Assembly (NCBI GenBank): GCA_934394815.1
Contig: CAKRRD010000028.1
Coordinates: forward strand, 1-40,879
Direction of reading: 5' to 3'
DNA length: 40,879 nt
From: an uncultured Acetatifactor sp.
Lineage (GTDB): Bacteria > Bacillota > Clostridia > Lachnospirales > Lachnospiraceae
Shown: piece by piece, positions 1 through 8,916 of the stretch
How positions within the stretch are numbered: the stretch's first letter is position 1
Layout of the letters: each line of letters opens with the position of its first letter
Translations under genes and position numbers: made by a program
The notes under the pieces: model-generated
The model's input: only the letters and a program-made list of their open reading frames with translations
Database searches by the model: none
What the model was told of the DNA's origin: nothing

Positions 1-180
1 TATAGTACATACTAAAAATCACTTTTTGATTTTCGCGCATGTATTTTTCAAATTATAATACATACCTAATTCTTACTTTTGGTTTTCACACATGTATTAT
101 CCAAATGAAAGGACATCCTCAATCCTATTTTGAACTTTTTATGCATGTATTTTTGATTTCAGCGGTGTCCTACAAACAAA
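1..180. repeat. Degenerate 53-bp tandem repeats in AT-rich DNA
   Basis: The word CATGTATT occurs at 38, 91 and 144, exactly 53 bases apart each time. The first two copies also share a preceding T-rich stretch (an ACTTTTTG-like word plus TTTTC) and following words CAAAT and CAT-CCT. The third copy is more diverged. No coding sequence is convincing here. The array may continue beyond the left edge. Its function is unknown and the similarity is modest, so this is a weak call. Confidence 0.35.
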
Positions 181-221
181 AACTCCAACATGTCGAATAC
201 ATTATTCCACCTGTTGGAGTT
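172..221 (-). terminator. Rho-independent terminator of aroC
   Basis: AACTCCAACA at 181-190 is perfectly complementary to TGTTGGAGTT at 212-221. On the minus strand the 10-bp stem is followed by a T-rich run (TTTTTGTTTG, about 172-181). It lies 56 bases beyond the aroC stop. The 21-base loop is longer than usual. Confidence 0.7.
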
Positions 222-276
222 GCATTTGCCAATATTTATTTCACTAACTTCCCATTTTATGTCATGGGGAATCCAT

Positions 277-1374
277 TTACCGGTAGAACTCCACCAGAGA
301 CTCCAGCTTTGCGGACATATTCATCATCATGGCATCCAGCACAGTGATGGCGGTCATGCATTCCATGACGACTACGGCTCTGGGGACGATGATGGGGTCG
401 TGGCGGCCGCGGATGGTAAGCTCGGTATTCTCGCCCGACTGATTCACGGTCTGCTGGGGACGGAAGATGGAAGGGGTGGGCTTCACATAAGCGCGGACGA
501 CGACAGGGCTGCCGTCACTCATACCGCCTAAGATACCGCCGGAATGATTGCTGGTCTTAACGACCCTGCCATTCTCCATGCGGAAGGGATCATTGTTCTC
601 ACTGCCCATGTGACGGGCAGCTTCGGCTCCATCGCCAAGTTCCACAGCTTTTACGGCACCGATGGACATGATGGCCTTCGCCAGATTGGCATCTAGCTTT
701 TCAAAGACCGGATCTCCGATCCCCGCAGGAAGGCCCTCCACGAGACACTCCATGCAGCCACCTACGGAATCGCAGGCTTCTCTTGCCTGCTGCAGATAGG
801 CACAGGCTTTTTCATCAGCTTCCGCGTCCGGCATGGCGGTGATGGTGGAGCGGGCAGTATTACGGTCGAATTTTGACAAATCCGCATCCACGGGACCGAT
901 GGAACGGGTATAGGCGAAGACGGTGATACCCATCTGCTTTAAGATCTTCGCAGCGATGGCTCCGGCAGCTACACGTCCAATGGTCTCACGGCCGGAGGAA
1001 CGTCCGCCGCCCCGGTAATCCCGGAAACCGTATTTGGCATCAAAGCAGTAGTCCGCATGACCGGGACGGTAATTCCCGGCGATCTCGCTGTAATCTGCGG
1101 AGATCTGGGAGGTATTGCGTACCATCAGGGAGATGGGAGTACCGGTGGTTTTTCCTTCAAAAACACCGGACAGAATCTCTACCTGATCGGCTTCTTTGCG
1201 CTGGGTGGTAATAGCGCTGGTGCCGGGCTTGCGGCGGTCTAAATATTTCTGAATATCTTCTTCGGAGAGAGGAAGACCTGCGGGGCAACCGTCCACGATG
1301 ACACCCAGTGCCTTTCCGTGGGACTCGCCCCAGGTAGTGATCTTAAATATGTTTCCAAAACTTGAACCAGCCAT
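277..1374 (-). CDS. aroC: Chorismate synthase
   Basis: The enzyme converts 5-enolpyruvylshikimate-3-phosphate to chorismate, the last shikimate-pathway step, using reduced FMN in the cytosol. The protein is 365 residues, the normal family length. Family signatures are visible: the N-terminal SFGNIFKITTWGESHG, then RPGHADYCFDAKYGFRDYR followed by GGGRSSGRETIGRVAAGA, and later MGSENNDPF and GGILGGMSDG. The start at 1374 is chosen over an in-frame upstream ATG at 1401 because TGGAG lies 6 bases before it and the family begins at this point. The gene stands alone on the minus strand, divergent from the VanY gene, with its own promoter and terminator. Nothing looks damaged. Confidence 0.97.
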   Translation of the reverse strand: MAGSSFGNIFKITTWGESHGKALGVIVDGCPAGLPLSEEDIQKYLDRRKPGTSAITTQRKEADQVEILSGVFEGKTTGTPISLMVRNTSQISADYSEIAGNYRPGHADYCFDAKYGFRDYRGGGRSSGRETIGRVAAGAIAAKILKQMGITVFAYTRSIGPVDADLSKFDRNTARSTITAMPDAEADEKACAYLQQAREACDSVGGCMECLVEGLPAGIGDPVFEKLDANLAKAIMSIGAVKAVELGDGAEAARHMGSENNDPFRMENGRVVKTSNHSGGILGGMSDGSPVVVRAYVKPTPSIFRPQQTVNQSGENTELTIRGRHDPIIVPRAVVVMECMTAITVLDAMMMNMSAKLESLVEFYR

Positions 1375-1432
1375 AATATCTCCATTCCGCAATATCTGCA
1401 CTTTAAACTAGAAAAAGCCAATGAATAACAAA

Positions 1433-1461
1433 ATTATACGCAATAACCTGACAAAGCGCAA
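1433..1461 (-). promoter_or_regulatory. sigmaA promoter of aroC
   Basis: Read on the minus strand, TTGCGC (1456-1461) and a perfect TATAAT (1433-1438) are separated by 17 bases. Predicted transcription starts near 1426, giving a leader of about 50 bases. The same hexamer pair and spacing is found at gpmI. Confidence 0.8.
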
Positions 1462-1499
1462 CTTTTTTGGAGAAAAATAGTGCAGGAAAATATAAAATA

Positions 1500-1508
1500 T
1501 GCTATGAT
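1500..1508 (+). promoter_or_regulatory. Extended -10 promoter of the VanY gene
   Basis: TGCTATGAT is a TGn-extended -10 element; no good -35 is present at the expected distance. It lies about 40 bases from the divergent aroC -35 and 53 bases before the chosen start codon. Confidence 0.5.
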
Positions 1509-1560
1509 ATGGCGTGAGTGTAAAATAAGAAAGACAAATCAGAAAAAGGTTAAGATACAA

Positions 1561-2577
1561 ATGCGAAAGAAGCAATGGAAGATATTATGCGGAACGGTTC
1601 TCCTTTTTTTTACGTTCAGCAGCTTTGCTTATCCTGCAGAAGCGGAGATTCCGTCTGACAGCAGTGGGACTGTGAGTGAAACGGAGATCTGGGAGGCAAC
1701 GCCGGAACCGCAGGAGCCGCCGGAACCGCAGGAGTCGCCGGAACCGCAGGAGTCGTCGGAACCGCAGGAACCGGAGAACGTGCCTTCCGAGGAGGCACCG
1801 CCGGAGCAGGATAATGATAATGACGATGACGATGACGACGATGATGACGATGATGTGGAAGATGATTTCCCGGAACAGACCGGAGAGGGAGAAGCGGCAG
1901 AGGAGACGATAATCCCCACACCGACGCCGGAACCACTCAGAACGCCGCGTCCCAAAGAGGAACGCAAGTCCTATGGCCCGGACGAATTTACGTCAGACAA
2001 CTGGAGACTGATTCTGGTCAACAAACAGAACTCCATCCCGGAAGGCTATACCTTTCAGACGGACAAGATCCAGGGCAGGATGCAGTGTGACGAGAGAATT
2101 CTGGATGATCTGCTGGATATGCTGTATGCGGCAGAGGAGGACGGCGTGAATCTTGTGATCTGTTCCTCCTACCGGGATATGGAATATCAGAAGATGCTGT
2201 TTGACCGGAAGATCAGGCGTTATATGAACCGTGGAATGTCCTATCTTGAGGCATATCAGCTGTCCAGCCGGGCAGTGACCGTACCGGGGACCAGCGAACA
2301 TGAACTGGGACTGGCACTGGATATTATATGCAATAGTTATACGTCACTGGACGAAGGATTTGGTGATACGAAGGCAGGAAAGTGGCTGGCAGCCAACAGC
2401 TGCCGCTTTGGCTTTATTTTACGATACCCCGAAGGCAGGGAAAACATTACGGGGATCGAATATGAACCCTGGCATTTCCGTTATGTGGGCAAGGCTGCAG
2501 CGACGGTAATCATGGAACAGGGAATTTCGTTAGAAGAATTCTGGGAGGAATATGTAGAAGATGTATCGATTGATTAA
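1561..2577 (+). CDS. Secreted D-alanyl-D-alanine carboxypeptidase, VanY/M15B type
   Basis: This zinc peptidase should trim the terminal D-Ala from peptidoglycan stem peptides outside the membrane. Of 338 residues, about 1-26 form a signal peptide (basic start, hydrophobic VLLFFTFSSF, then AYPAEA). Residues 48-71 are four EPQE-type hexapeptide repeats, about 84-103 are an Asp-rich tract, and the VanY domain fills roughly 150-338. Zinc ligands match the family: H247 and D254 in SEHELGLALD, and E302/H305 in EPWH. The start at 1561 is preferred over a GTG at 1480 because it begins the signal peptide; AAAGG lies 11 bases upstream. Its 3' end overlaps tgt by 17 bases. The Pro/Glu and Asp linker probably spaces the enzyme from the wall or membrane. 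The exact substrate is inferred from the family. Confidence 0.9.
   Translation: MRKKQWKILCGTVLLFFTFSSFAYPAEAEIPSDSSGTVSETEIWEATPEPQEPPEPQESPEPQESSEPQEPENVPSEEAPPEQDNDNDDDDDDDDDDDVEDDFPEQTGEGEAAEETIIPTPTPEPLRTPRPKEERKSYGPDEFTSDNWRLILVNKQNSIPEGYTFQTDKIQGRMQCDERILDDLLDMLYAAEEDGVNLVICSSYRDMEYQKMLFDRKIRRYMNRGMSYLEAYQLSSRAVTVPGTSEHELGLALDIICNSYTSLDEGFGDTKAGKWLAANSCRFGFILRYPEGRENITGIEYEPWHFRYVGKAAATVIMEQGISLEEFWEEYVEDVSID
1702..1773 (+). repeat. Four tandem 18-bp repeats inside the VanY gene
   Basis: Four head-to-tail copies of an 18-base unit built on CCGGAACCGCAGGAG encode PEPQE(P/S). The copies differ at only a few bases. An Asp codon run (GAT/GAC) follows at about 1810-1866. Both are length-variable, slippage-prone linker sequence. 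Confidence 0.85.
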
Positions 2578-3694
2578 ACAGGAAGGACGTGCCAAAAGAG
2601 GAGAATTTACCACCGTACACGGCGTGATCCAGACCCCTGTATTTATGAATGTGGGAACTGTGGCCGCTATCAAGGGTGCGGTATCCACAGCAGACTTAGA
2701 GCAGATTGGAACCCAGGTGGAACTGTCCAACACTTACCATTTACATGTAAGACCGGGAGACCAGATCATCAAACAGATGGGAGGCCTTCATAAATTTATG
2801 TCCTGGAACAAGCCGATCCTGACAGATTCCGGTGGATTTCAGGTATTTTCCCTGGCGGGACTGCGCAAGATCAAGGAGGAGGGTGTGACTTTCCGCTCCC
2901 ATATCGACGGTCACAAGATTTTTATGGGACCGGAAGAGAGCATGCAGATCCAGTCCAACCTGGGTTCTACCATTGCCATGGCTTTTGATGAATGCGCCCC
3001 CAGCAAGGCGGACCGGATGTATGTACAGAATTCCGTGGAGCGTACCACCAGATGGCTCCAGAGATGTCAGGCGGAGATGAGGCGTCTGAACAGCCTGGAA
3101 GACACGGTGAATCCTCATCAGCTGTTATTCGGCATCAATCAGGGTGCCATCTACGAAGATATCCGTATCGAACATGCCAAACGGATCGCGGAGATGGATC
3201 TGGACGGTTATGCGGTAGGTGGTCTGGCTGTCGGTGAGACCCACGAGGAGATGTACCATATTCTGGATGAAGTGGTGCCTTACTTACCGGTGAACAAGCC
3301 TACCTATCTTATGGGCGTTGGTACCCCGGCCAATATTTTAGAAGGTGTGGAGCGCGGCGTTGATTTCTTTGACTGTGTATATCCCACGAGAAACGGGCGT
3401 CACGGCCATTTATATACCAACCATGGAAAAATCAATCTGTTCAATGCCAAATACGAACTGGACAGCAGACCCATCGAAGAGGGATGCGGATGCCCGGCCT
3501 GCCAGAGATATTCCAGAGCCTATATCCGCCATCTGTTAAAGGCAAAGGAAATGCTGGGAATGCGTCTGTGCGTACTGCATAATCTGTATTTCTACAATAC
3601 CATGATGACCGAGATCCGGGATGCCCTGGATGAGGGACGGTTTGCAGAGTACAAAAAGCATAAGCTGGATTCCATGGCAGCTCCGCTGGATTGA
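2561..3694 (+). CDS. tgt: tRNA-guanine(34) transglycosylase
   Basis: Tgt exchanges guanine 34 of GUN-anticodon tRNAs for preQ1 in queuosine synthesis. The protein is 377 residues, full length. Catalytic residues are in place: D89 in DSGGFQVFS, D143 in AFDECAP, and the nucleophile D271 in FFDCVYPTRNGRHG. The structural zinc site is C309, C311, C314 and H340, with the same spacing as E. coli Tgt. The start overlaps the end of the VanY gene by 17 bases; GGAGG sits 12 bases before the ATG, inside that gene, so the two are probably translationally coupled. A separate promoter follows before yajC. tgt next to yajC is a common bacterial arrangement. Confidence 0.97.
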   Translation: MYRLIKQEGRAKRGEFTTVHGVIQTPVFMNVGTVAAIKGAVSTADLEQIGTQVELSNTYHLHVRPGDQIIKQMGGLHKFMSWNKPILTDSGGFQVFSLAGLRKIKEEGVTFRSHIDGHKIFMGPEESMQIQSNLGSTIAMAFDECAPSKADRMYVQNSVERTTRWLQRCQAEMRRLNSLEDTVNPHQLLFGINQGAIYEDIRIEHAKRIAEMDLDGYAVGGLAVGETHEEMYHILDEVVPYLPVNKPTYLMGVGTPANILEGVERGVDFFDCVYPTRNGRHGHLYTNHGKINLFNAKYELDSRPIEEGCGCPACQRYSRAYIRHLLKAKEMLGMRLCVLHNLYFYNTMMTEIRDALDEGRFAEYKKHKLDSMAAPLD

Positions 3695-3745
3695 TGGACA
3701 AAAGTGCGCTTTAGAGGAATTTCATACAATTTTATGAGAAAAGAC

Positions 3746-3774
3746 TTGCCCCGTAGGCTATTTTTGTGTATCAT
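3746..3774 (+). promoter_or_regulatory. sigmaA promoter of yajC
   Basis: TTGCCC (3746-3751) and TATCAT (3769-3774) are separated by exactly 17 bases, 54 bases upstream of the yajC start. Confidence 0.75.
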
Positions 3775-3827
3775 ACTTACTTGATGATAATGTTTTACAG
3801 GCGTAACACGCCGGAATGGAGGAACAA

Positions 3828-4151
3828 ATGGGTATTTTATTAACTGAGTCAGAGGCTGCTGCAGCAGGTTCCGGAACCAGCATGATCGTTATGCTTCTTG
3901 TATATGCAGTATTGATCGGTGCAATGTGGTTTTTCTTCATGAGACCGCAGAAGAAGGAGCAGAAGAGAGTAGCTGCAATGCTGTCCAACTTAGAGACAGG
4001 TGACTGCGTTCTGACCACTTCCGGTTTCTATGGTATCGTGATCGACATTACCGATGATACTGTGATCGTAGAGTTCGGTAACAACAAGAACTGCCGTATC
4101 CCCATGGAGAAATCTGCCATCAGTAAGGTAGAGAAGTCCGGCGAGAACTAA
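3828..4151 (+). CDS. yajC: Preprotein translocase subunit YajC
   Basis: YajC is the small membrane accessory of the SecDF complex that assists protein export. The 107-residue protein has a Gly/Ala-rich N terminus, one membrane helix (about 19-39, MIVMLLVYAVLIGAMWFFF), the family hallmark MRPQKKEQKR just after it, and a small basic/beta cytosolic domain with LETGDCVLTTSGFYGIV. An upstream ATG at 3816 overlaps the ribosome binding site itself (ATGGAGG), so the ATG at 3828, 6 bases after GGAGG, is the better start. It is monocistronic: its own promoter upstream and a strong terminator 12 bases downstream. secD/secF are not adjacent here. Confidence 0.95.
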   Translation: MGILLTESEAAAAGSGTSMIVMLLVYAVLIGAMWFFFMRPQKKEQKRVAAMLSNLETGDCVLTTSGFYGIVIDITDDTVIVEFGNNKNCRIPMEKSAISKVEKSGEN

Positions 4152-4163
4152 GAAGAAGTGAAA

Positions 4164-4202
4164 AAGGAGCAATGCCAGAAGATGGTGTTGCTTCTTTTTT
4201 AT
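4164..4202 (+). terminator. Rho-independent terminator of yajC
   Basis: AGGAGCAATGCC pairs along its whole length, with a few G-T pairs, with GGTGTTGCTTCT around a 7-base loop, followed by TTTTTTAT. Confidence 0.88.
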
Positions 4203-4270
4203 ATCTATGAAAATCAAACAAAGTTGATCTATTTTAATGTATGAATTTGCATTTATGTTAATTTTCAATA

Positions 4271-4299
4271 TTGAAATTTGATCGTCTATCAGTTATTAT
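4271..4299 (+). promoter_or_regulatory. sigmaA promoter of leuB-ilvD-ilvB
   Basis: TTGAAA (4271-4276), 17 bases, TATTAT (4294-4299). The implied leader to leuB is only about 55 bases, too short for a T-box or a peptide attenuator, so control is probably at initiation. Confidence 0.8.
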
Positions 4300-4360
4300 G
4301 AAATAAGTATTTCCAACAGAAAATACAGGAAATCTCACAGGAAATGAGGAAAATAATACT

Positions 4361-5443
4361 ATGGAATTGAATATCACCTGTATTCCCGGCGACGGCATTG
4401 GCCCGGAGATCGTCAGGGAGACCAAAAAAGTTCTGGACAAAGTTGCGCATAAATATGGTCATAAAATGATCTATAAAGATATTTTGATGGGTGGAGCTTC
4501 CATTGATGTCCACGGCGTACCTCTGACGGAGGAAGCTATTGCAGATGCCAAGGCAGCAGATGCCGTGCTGATGGGATCCATCGGCGGCAATACCACCACC
4601 TCCCCCTGGTACAAGCTTCCTCCCGAGAAGCGTCCGGAGGCGGGACTGCTGGCACTGCGTAAGGCACTGAACCTGTTCGCTAATTTAAGACCGGCAGTAC
4701 TTTATGATGAACTGGCGGCAGCGTGTCCCCTGAAGGAGGAGATCAGCAAAGCCGGATTTGACATGCTGATCATGCGGGAACTGGCAGGAGGACTTTACTT
4801 CGGTGAGCGCAGGACTACGGAAGAGAACGGTGTGAGGAGGGCGATGGATACCCTGACCTATGACGAGAATGAGATCCGTCGTATTGCCATCAAGGGATTT
4901 GATATTGCCAGAAAGCGGAAAAAGAAAGTTACCAGTGTGGACAAGGCCAACGTGCTGGATTCTTCCAGACTGTGGAGAAAGGTTGTGGAGGAAGTGGCGA
5001 AGGATTATCCTGATGTCACGCTGGAACATATGCTGGTGGATAACTGTGCCATGCAGCTGGTCAGGGATCCTGCACAGTTTGATGTTATTTTGACGGAGAA
5101 CATGTTCGGAGATATTCTTTCCGACGAGGCAAGCATGGTGACCGGTTCCATCGGAATGCTGGCCAGCGCCAGCCTGAACGATACGAAGTTCGGCCTGTAC
5201 GAGCCAAGCCATGGTTCCGCACCGGATATCGCCGGAAAAGACATGGCAAATCCCATTGCTACCGTACTCAGTGCTGCCATGATGCTTCGTTACAGCTTTG
5301 ATCTGGATGAAGAGGCAGATGCCATTGAGGCAGCGGTGAAGAAGGTACTGCAGGACGGCTACCGCACCGGAGATATCATGTCGGAGGGCTGCACCCGGGT
5401 CGGCTGTACTGAGATGGGAGAACTTCTGGCAGAGAGAATTTGA
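4361..5443 (+). CDS. leuB: 3-isopropylmalate dehydrogenase
   Basis: LeuB oxidatively decarboxylates 3-isopropylmalate to 2-ketoisocaproate with NAD+, the third leucine-pathway step. The 360-residue length is normal. Seen in order: [11 protein letters not shown], the substrate loop [41 protein letters not shown] with the catalytic Lys, [13 protein letters not shown] with metal-binding Asp residues, and the NAD-binding [19 protein letters not shown]. This specific set separates it from isocitrate dehydrogenase. GAGG lies 11 bases before the ATG, a slightly long spacing. It heads a run with ilvD and ilvB; its partners leuC and leuD are about 25 kb downstream and leuA is not in the window. Confidence 0.96.
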   Translation: MELNITCIPGDGIGPEIVRETKKVLDKVAHKYGHKMIYKDILMGGASIDVHGVPLTEEAIADAKAADAVLMGSIGGNTTTSPWYKLPPEKRPEAGLLALRKALNLFANLRPAVLYDELAAACPLKEEISKAGFDMLIMRELAGGLYFGERRTTEENGVRRAMDTLTYDENEIRRIAIKGFDIARKRKKKVTSVDKANVLDSSRLWRKVVEEVAKDYPDVTLEHMLVDNCAMQLVRDPAQFDVILTENMFGDILSDEASMVTGSIGMLASASLNDTKFGLYEPSHGSAPDIAGKDMANPIATVLSAAMMLRYSFDLDEEADAIEAAVKKVLQDGYRTGDIMSEGCTRVGCTEMGELLAERI

Positions 5444-5470
5444 TGCCTTTTACTCCCGAAAGCACGTTTA

Positions 5471-5498
5471 TCCGGTATAGAGAAAACGGTATAGAGAA
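5471..5498 (+). repeat. Two tandem 14-base repeats before ilvD
   Basis: CGGTATAGAGAAAA is repeated back to back between leuB and ilvD, followed by a purine-rich GAGA stretch that supplies the ilvD ribosome binding site. This is a small direct duplication with no clear function. Confidence 0.55.
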
Positions 5499-5527
5499 AA
5501 TAAGAGAAGAGAAAGAGAGATCAAAAT

Positions 5528-7204
5528 ATGAGAAGTGATTCCGTAAAGACAGGAACTGCCCAGGCACCCCACAGAAGTCTGTTCAATGCTCTGGGATTTA
5601 CCGAGGAAGAGAGAAGACGCCCCATGATCGGTATCGTCAGCTCCTTCAATGAGATCGTACCCGGACATATGAATCTGGATAAGATCACCGAAGCTGTAAA
5701 AATGGGTGTTGCCATGGCCGGAGGCATGCCGGTGGTATTCCCCGCCATTGCCGTATGTGACGGTATTGCCATGGGACACGTAGGGATGAAATACTCTCTG
5801 GTGACCAGAGACCTGATCGCCGACAGCACCGAGTGCATGGCTATGGCCCACGGTTTTGACGGCCTGGTATGCATTCCCAACTGTGACAAGAATGTTCCCG
5901 GACTGCTGATGGCAGCAGCCAGAGTGAATATTCCTACCATCTTCGTATCCGGCGGTCCGATGTTAGCCGGTCATGTACACGGACAGAAGAGAAGCCTGTC
6001 ATCCATGTTCGAGGCAGTGGGAAGCGTGGCAGCCGGTACCATGACCATGGAGGAACTGGCAGAGTTCGAGGAAAAAGTATGTCCTACCTGCGGTTCCTGC
6101 TCCGGCATGTATACCGCGAACTCCATGAACTGTCTGACTGAGGCTATCGGTATGGGACTGAGAGGTAACGGTACCATTCCCGCCGTATATTCCGAGCGTA
6201 TCCGTCTGGCAAAGCATGCCGGCATGAAGATCATGGAACTGGTGGAAAAAAATATCCGTCCCAGAGACATCATGACCCCGGAAGCCTTCCAGAATGCCCT
6301 GACCGTGGATATGGCATTGGGTTGTTCGACGAATACCATGCTGCATCTGCCCGCTATCGCAAGAGAAGCAGGCGTGGAACTGAATCTGGAGATTGCTAAC
6401 GAGATCTCCGCCAAGACACCGAACCTGTGCCATCTGGCACCGGCGGGTCCTACCTATATGGAAGATCTGAACGAGGCGGGCGGTGTCTATGCCGTAATGA
6501 ACGAACTGTCCAAGAAGGGACTTTTAAACCTCGGCTGTCTGACCGCAAACGGAACCACCGTAGGCGAGAATATTAAAAATTGTGTCAATAAGAATCCGGA
6601 AGTCATCCGTCCCGTGGAGAATCCTTATTCCCAGACCGGTGGTATTGCCGTACTGAAGGGAAATCTGGCACCGGACAGCGGTGTGGTCAAGAGATCTGCC
6701 GTAGCACCGGAGATGCTGGTACACGAAGGACCGGCCAGAGTATTCGACTGCGAAGAGGATGCCATTGATGCCATCAAGTCCGGCAGGATCGTGGCAGGAG
6801 ATGTCGTGGTGATCCGTTACGAAGGTCCTAAGGGCGGCCCCGGCATGCGTGAGATGCTGAATCCTACCTCTGCCATCGCAGGTATGGGACTTGGCTCCAG
6901 CGTGGCACTGATCACGGACGGACGTTTCTCGGGAGCTTCCCGTGGCGCCTCCATCGGACATGTATCCCCGGAGGCAGCCGTAGGCGGCCCCATCGCACTG
7001 GTGGAAGAGGGCGATATCATCCGGATCAACATTCCGGAGAACAAGCTGGATGTACTGGTATCCGACGAAGAACTGGCAGCCAGAAAAGCAAAATGGCAGC
7101 CCAGAGAGCCCAAGATCACCACAGGATATCTGGCAAGATATCATGAACTGGTGACCAGCGGCAACCGCGGTGCCGTACTGGAGGCACCTTCCCAGAAGAA
7201 CTAA
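5528..7204 (+). CDS. ilvD: Dihydroxy-acid dehydratase
   Basis: IlvD dehydrates 2,3-dihydroxy-isovalerate and 2,3-dihydroxy-3-methylvalerate to the 2-keto acids for valine/leucine and isoleucine. It is an iron-sulfur enzyme of the IlvD/Edd family. The 558-residue protein shows the cluster and magnesium motifs [16 protein letters not shown] and [18 protein letters not shown], then [20 protein letters not shown] and [11 protein letters not shown]. Length and all motifs are intact. It lies 84 bases after leuB with a purine-rich binding site (GAGAGATCAAAAT), and 32 bases before ilvB, so the three are probably cotranscribed. Confidence 0.97.
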   Translation: MRSDSVKTGTAQAPHRSLFNALGFTEEERRRPMIGIVSSFNEIVPGHMNLDKITEAVKMGVAMAGGMPVVFPAIAVCDGIAMGHVGMKYSLVTRDLIADSTECMAMAHGFDGLVCIPNCDKNVPGLLMAAARVNIPTIFVSGGPMLAGHVHGQKRSLSSMFEAVGSVAAGTMTMEELAEFEEKVCPTCGSCSGMYTANSMNCLTEAIGMGLRGNGTIPAVYSERIRLAKHAGMKIMELVEKNIRPRDIMTPEAFQNALTVDMALGCSTNTMLHLPAIAREAGVELNLEIANEISAKTPNLCHLAPAGPTYMEDLNEAGGVYAVMNELSKKGLLNLGCLTANGTTVGENIKNCVNKNPEVIRPVENPYSQTGGIAVLKGNLAPDSGVVKRSAVAPEMLVHEGPARVFDCEEDAIDAIKSGRIVAGDVVVIRYEGPKGGPGMREMLNPTSAIAGMGLGSSVALITDGRFSGASRGASIGHVSPEAAVGGPIALVEEGDIIRINIPENKLDVLVSDEELAARKAKWQPREPKITTGYLARYHELVTSGNRGAVLEAPSQKN

Positions 7205-7236
7205 GCAATCATGAAAAAAACCGGAGGAATTTTACG

Positions 7237-8916
7237 ATGCAGTTAACAGGATCAGAAATTCTGGTAGAATGCCTGAAGGAGCAGGGGGTAGACACCGTAT
7301 TCGGCTACCCCGGCGGGGCAATACTTAATATCTATGATGCACTTTACAAGCACAGCGGAGAGATCAATCATATTCTGACTTCCCATGAGCAGGGAGCAGC
7401 CCATGCGGCGGACGGCTATGCAAGAGCTACGGGAAAAGTAGGTGTCTGCATGGCTACCAGTGGTCCCGGAGCCACCAATCTGGTCACCGGTATTGCCACG
7501 GCGTATATGGATTCCGTTCCCATGGTGGCGATCACAGCCAATGTTACCCTGCCTTTGTTGGGTAAGGACAGCTTCCAGGAGGTGGATATTGCCGGTGTGA
7601 CCATGCCCATCACGAAGCATGGATATATTGTGAAAAACGTGGAGATTCTGGCAGATACCATCCGCAAGGCATTCCATATCGCCAGAAGCGGCAGACCAGG
7701 TCCGGTGTTGATCGATATTACCAAGGATGTGACCGCAGCCACCTGTGAATATACGCCTGTGACGATCCAGCCGGAGGAGAGAGTGACCCGTTACACCAGA
7801 GAAGAACTGATGCTGGTGGCGGAAATGATACATAAGGCAAAGAAGCCGTATATTTATCTGGGCGGCGGTGCCATTATCTCCGGAGCAAGTGATGAGGTGG
7901 CAGAATTCGCGGAACTCATCGATGCACCGGTATGTGATACTCTGATGGGCAAGGGTGCATTTGACGGCAGAAGCGGGCGATATACCGGAATGATCGGTAT
8001 GCACGGTACCAAGACTTCAAATCTGGGCGTCAGCGAATGTGACCTGTTAGTGGCACTGGGGGCCAGATTCTCCGACCGTGTGACCGGCAATCCGAAGAAA
8101 TTCGCAGAGAACGCCAGAATCATCCAACTGGATGTGGATGCTGCAGAGATTAACAAGAATATCCGCGTGGATGCTTCTCTGGTAGGAGATCTGAAGAAGA
8201 CCCTGACCGAACTGAATGCCTGCCTGTCAAAACAGGAACATCCGGAGTGGATGGCGCATATAAAGGAACTGAAGGAAAAATATCCTCTGAAATACGATGA
8301 TGAGAACCTGTCCTGTCCTTATATCATGCAGGAGATCGACCGGGTGACCGGCGGGGATGCCATCATTACCACGGATGTGGGACAGCATCAGATGTGGGCG
8401 GCACAGTATTACCATTATACGAAGCCCCGTACTTTCCTGTCTTCCGGCGGCCTTGGCACTATGGGCTACGGCTTGGGAGCCTGCATCGGCGCACAGGTGG
8501 GACAGCCGGATAAAGTCTGCATCAACATTGCGGGTGACGGGTGCTTCCGCATGAATATGAACGAACTGGCAACCGCCAGCCGTTATAACATTCCCATTGT
8601 TCAGGTGGTCATCAATAATCAGGTACTGGGTATGGTAAGACAGTGGCAGACACTGTTCTACGGTAAGCGTTATTCCCAGACCGTGCTGAAGGATAAGGTG
8701 GATTTCTGCAAAGTGGCGGAAGGACTGGGCTGTACCGCTATCCGCGTAACGAAAAAGGAAGAAGTGGCACCGGCCATCGAGAAAGCTATTGCCCTGAAGG
8801 CACCGGTACTGATCGAATGCATGATCCCGGAGGATGATAAGGTATTCCCCATGGTTCCGGCAGGAGCCCCCATCAGCGAAGTATTTGACGGAGATGATTT
8901 GAAAAGGCAGTCCTGA
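7237..8916 (+). CDS. ilvB: Acetolactate synthase, large catalytic subunit
   Basis: This ThDP enzyme condenses two pyruvates, or pyruvate with 2-ketobutyrate, in the first common branched-chain step. The 559-residue protein has the three-domain ThDP layout: GYPGGAILNIYDAL near the N terminus, catalytic E51 in LTSHEQGAAHAADGYARATG, a central FAD-type domain with GRSGRYTGMIGMHGT, and the C-terminal ThDP/Mg motif GDGCFRMNMNELATASRYN followed by NNQVLGMVRQWQ. The FAD-domain and QWQ features fit a biosynthetic AHAS rather than a catabolic ALS. GGAGG is 9 bases upstream. No regulatory subunit (ilvN/ilvH) follows, as would be common; it must be elsewhere or absent. The stop overlaps the next gene by one base. 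Confidence 0.95.
   Translation: MQLTGSEILVECLKEQGVDTVFGYPGGAILNIYDALYKHSGEINHILTSHEQGAAHAADGYARATGKVGVCMATSGPGATNLVTGIATAYMDSVPMVAITANVTLPLLGKDSFQEVDIAGVTMPITKHGYIVKNVEILADTIRKAFHIARSGRPGPVLIDITKDVTAATCEYTPVTIQPEERVTRYTREELMLVAEMIHKAKKPYIYLGGGAIISGASDEVAEFAELIDAPVCDTLMGKGAFDGRSGRYTGMIGMHGTKTSNLGVSECDLLVALGARFSDRVTGNPKKFAENARIIQLDVDAAEINKNIRVDASLVGDLKKTLTELNACLSKQEHPEWMAHIKELKEKYPLKYDDENLSCPYIMQEIDRVTGGDAIITTDVGQHQMWAAQYYHYTKPRTFLSSGGLGTMGYGLGACIGAQVGQPDKVCINIAGDGCFRMNMNELATASRYNIPIVQVVINNQVLGMVRQWQTLFYGKRYSQTVLKDKVDFCKVAEGLGCTAIRVTKKEEVAPAIEKAIALKAPVLIECMIPEDDKVFPMVPAGAPISEVFDGDDLKRQS

Noticed and set aside
1..180. CRISPR array at the left edge
   Set aside because: The repeats are too degenerate, the units are not separated by unique spacers of fixed size, and no cas gene is seen.
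1676..1912. Arg-rich 78-codon frame within the VanY repeat region
   Set aside because: It is the +1/+2 reading of the EPQE and Asp repeats (RRNRRSRRNR and MIMTMTM patterns); no ribosome site supports it.
4300..4360. T-box or attenuator before leuB
   Set aside because: The leader is only about 55 bases and lacks the TGGNACCGCG-type box and an alternative terminator.
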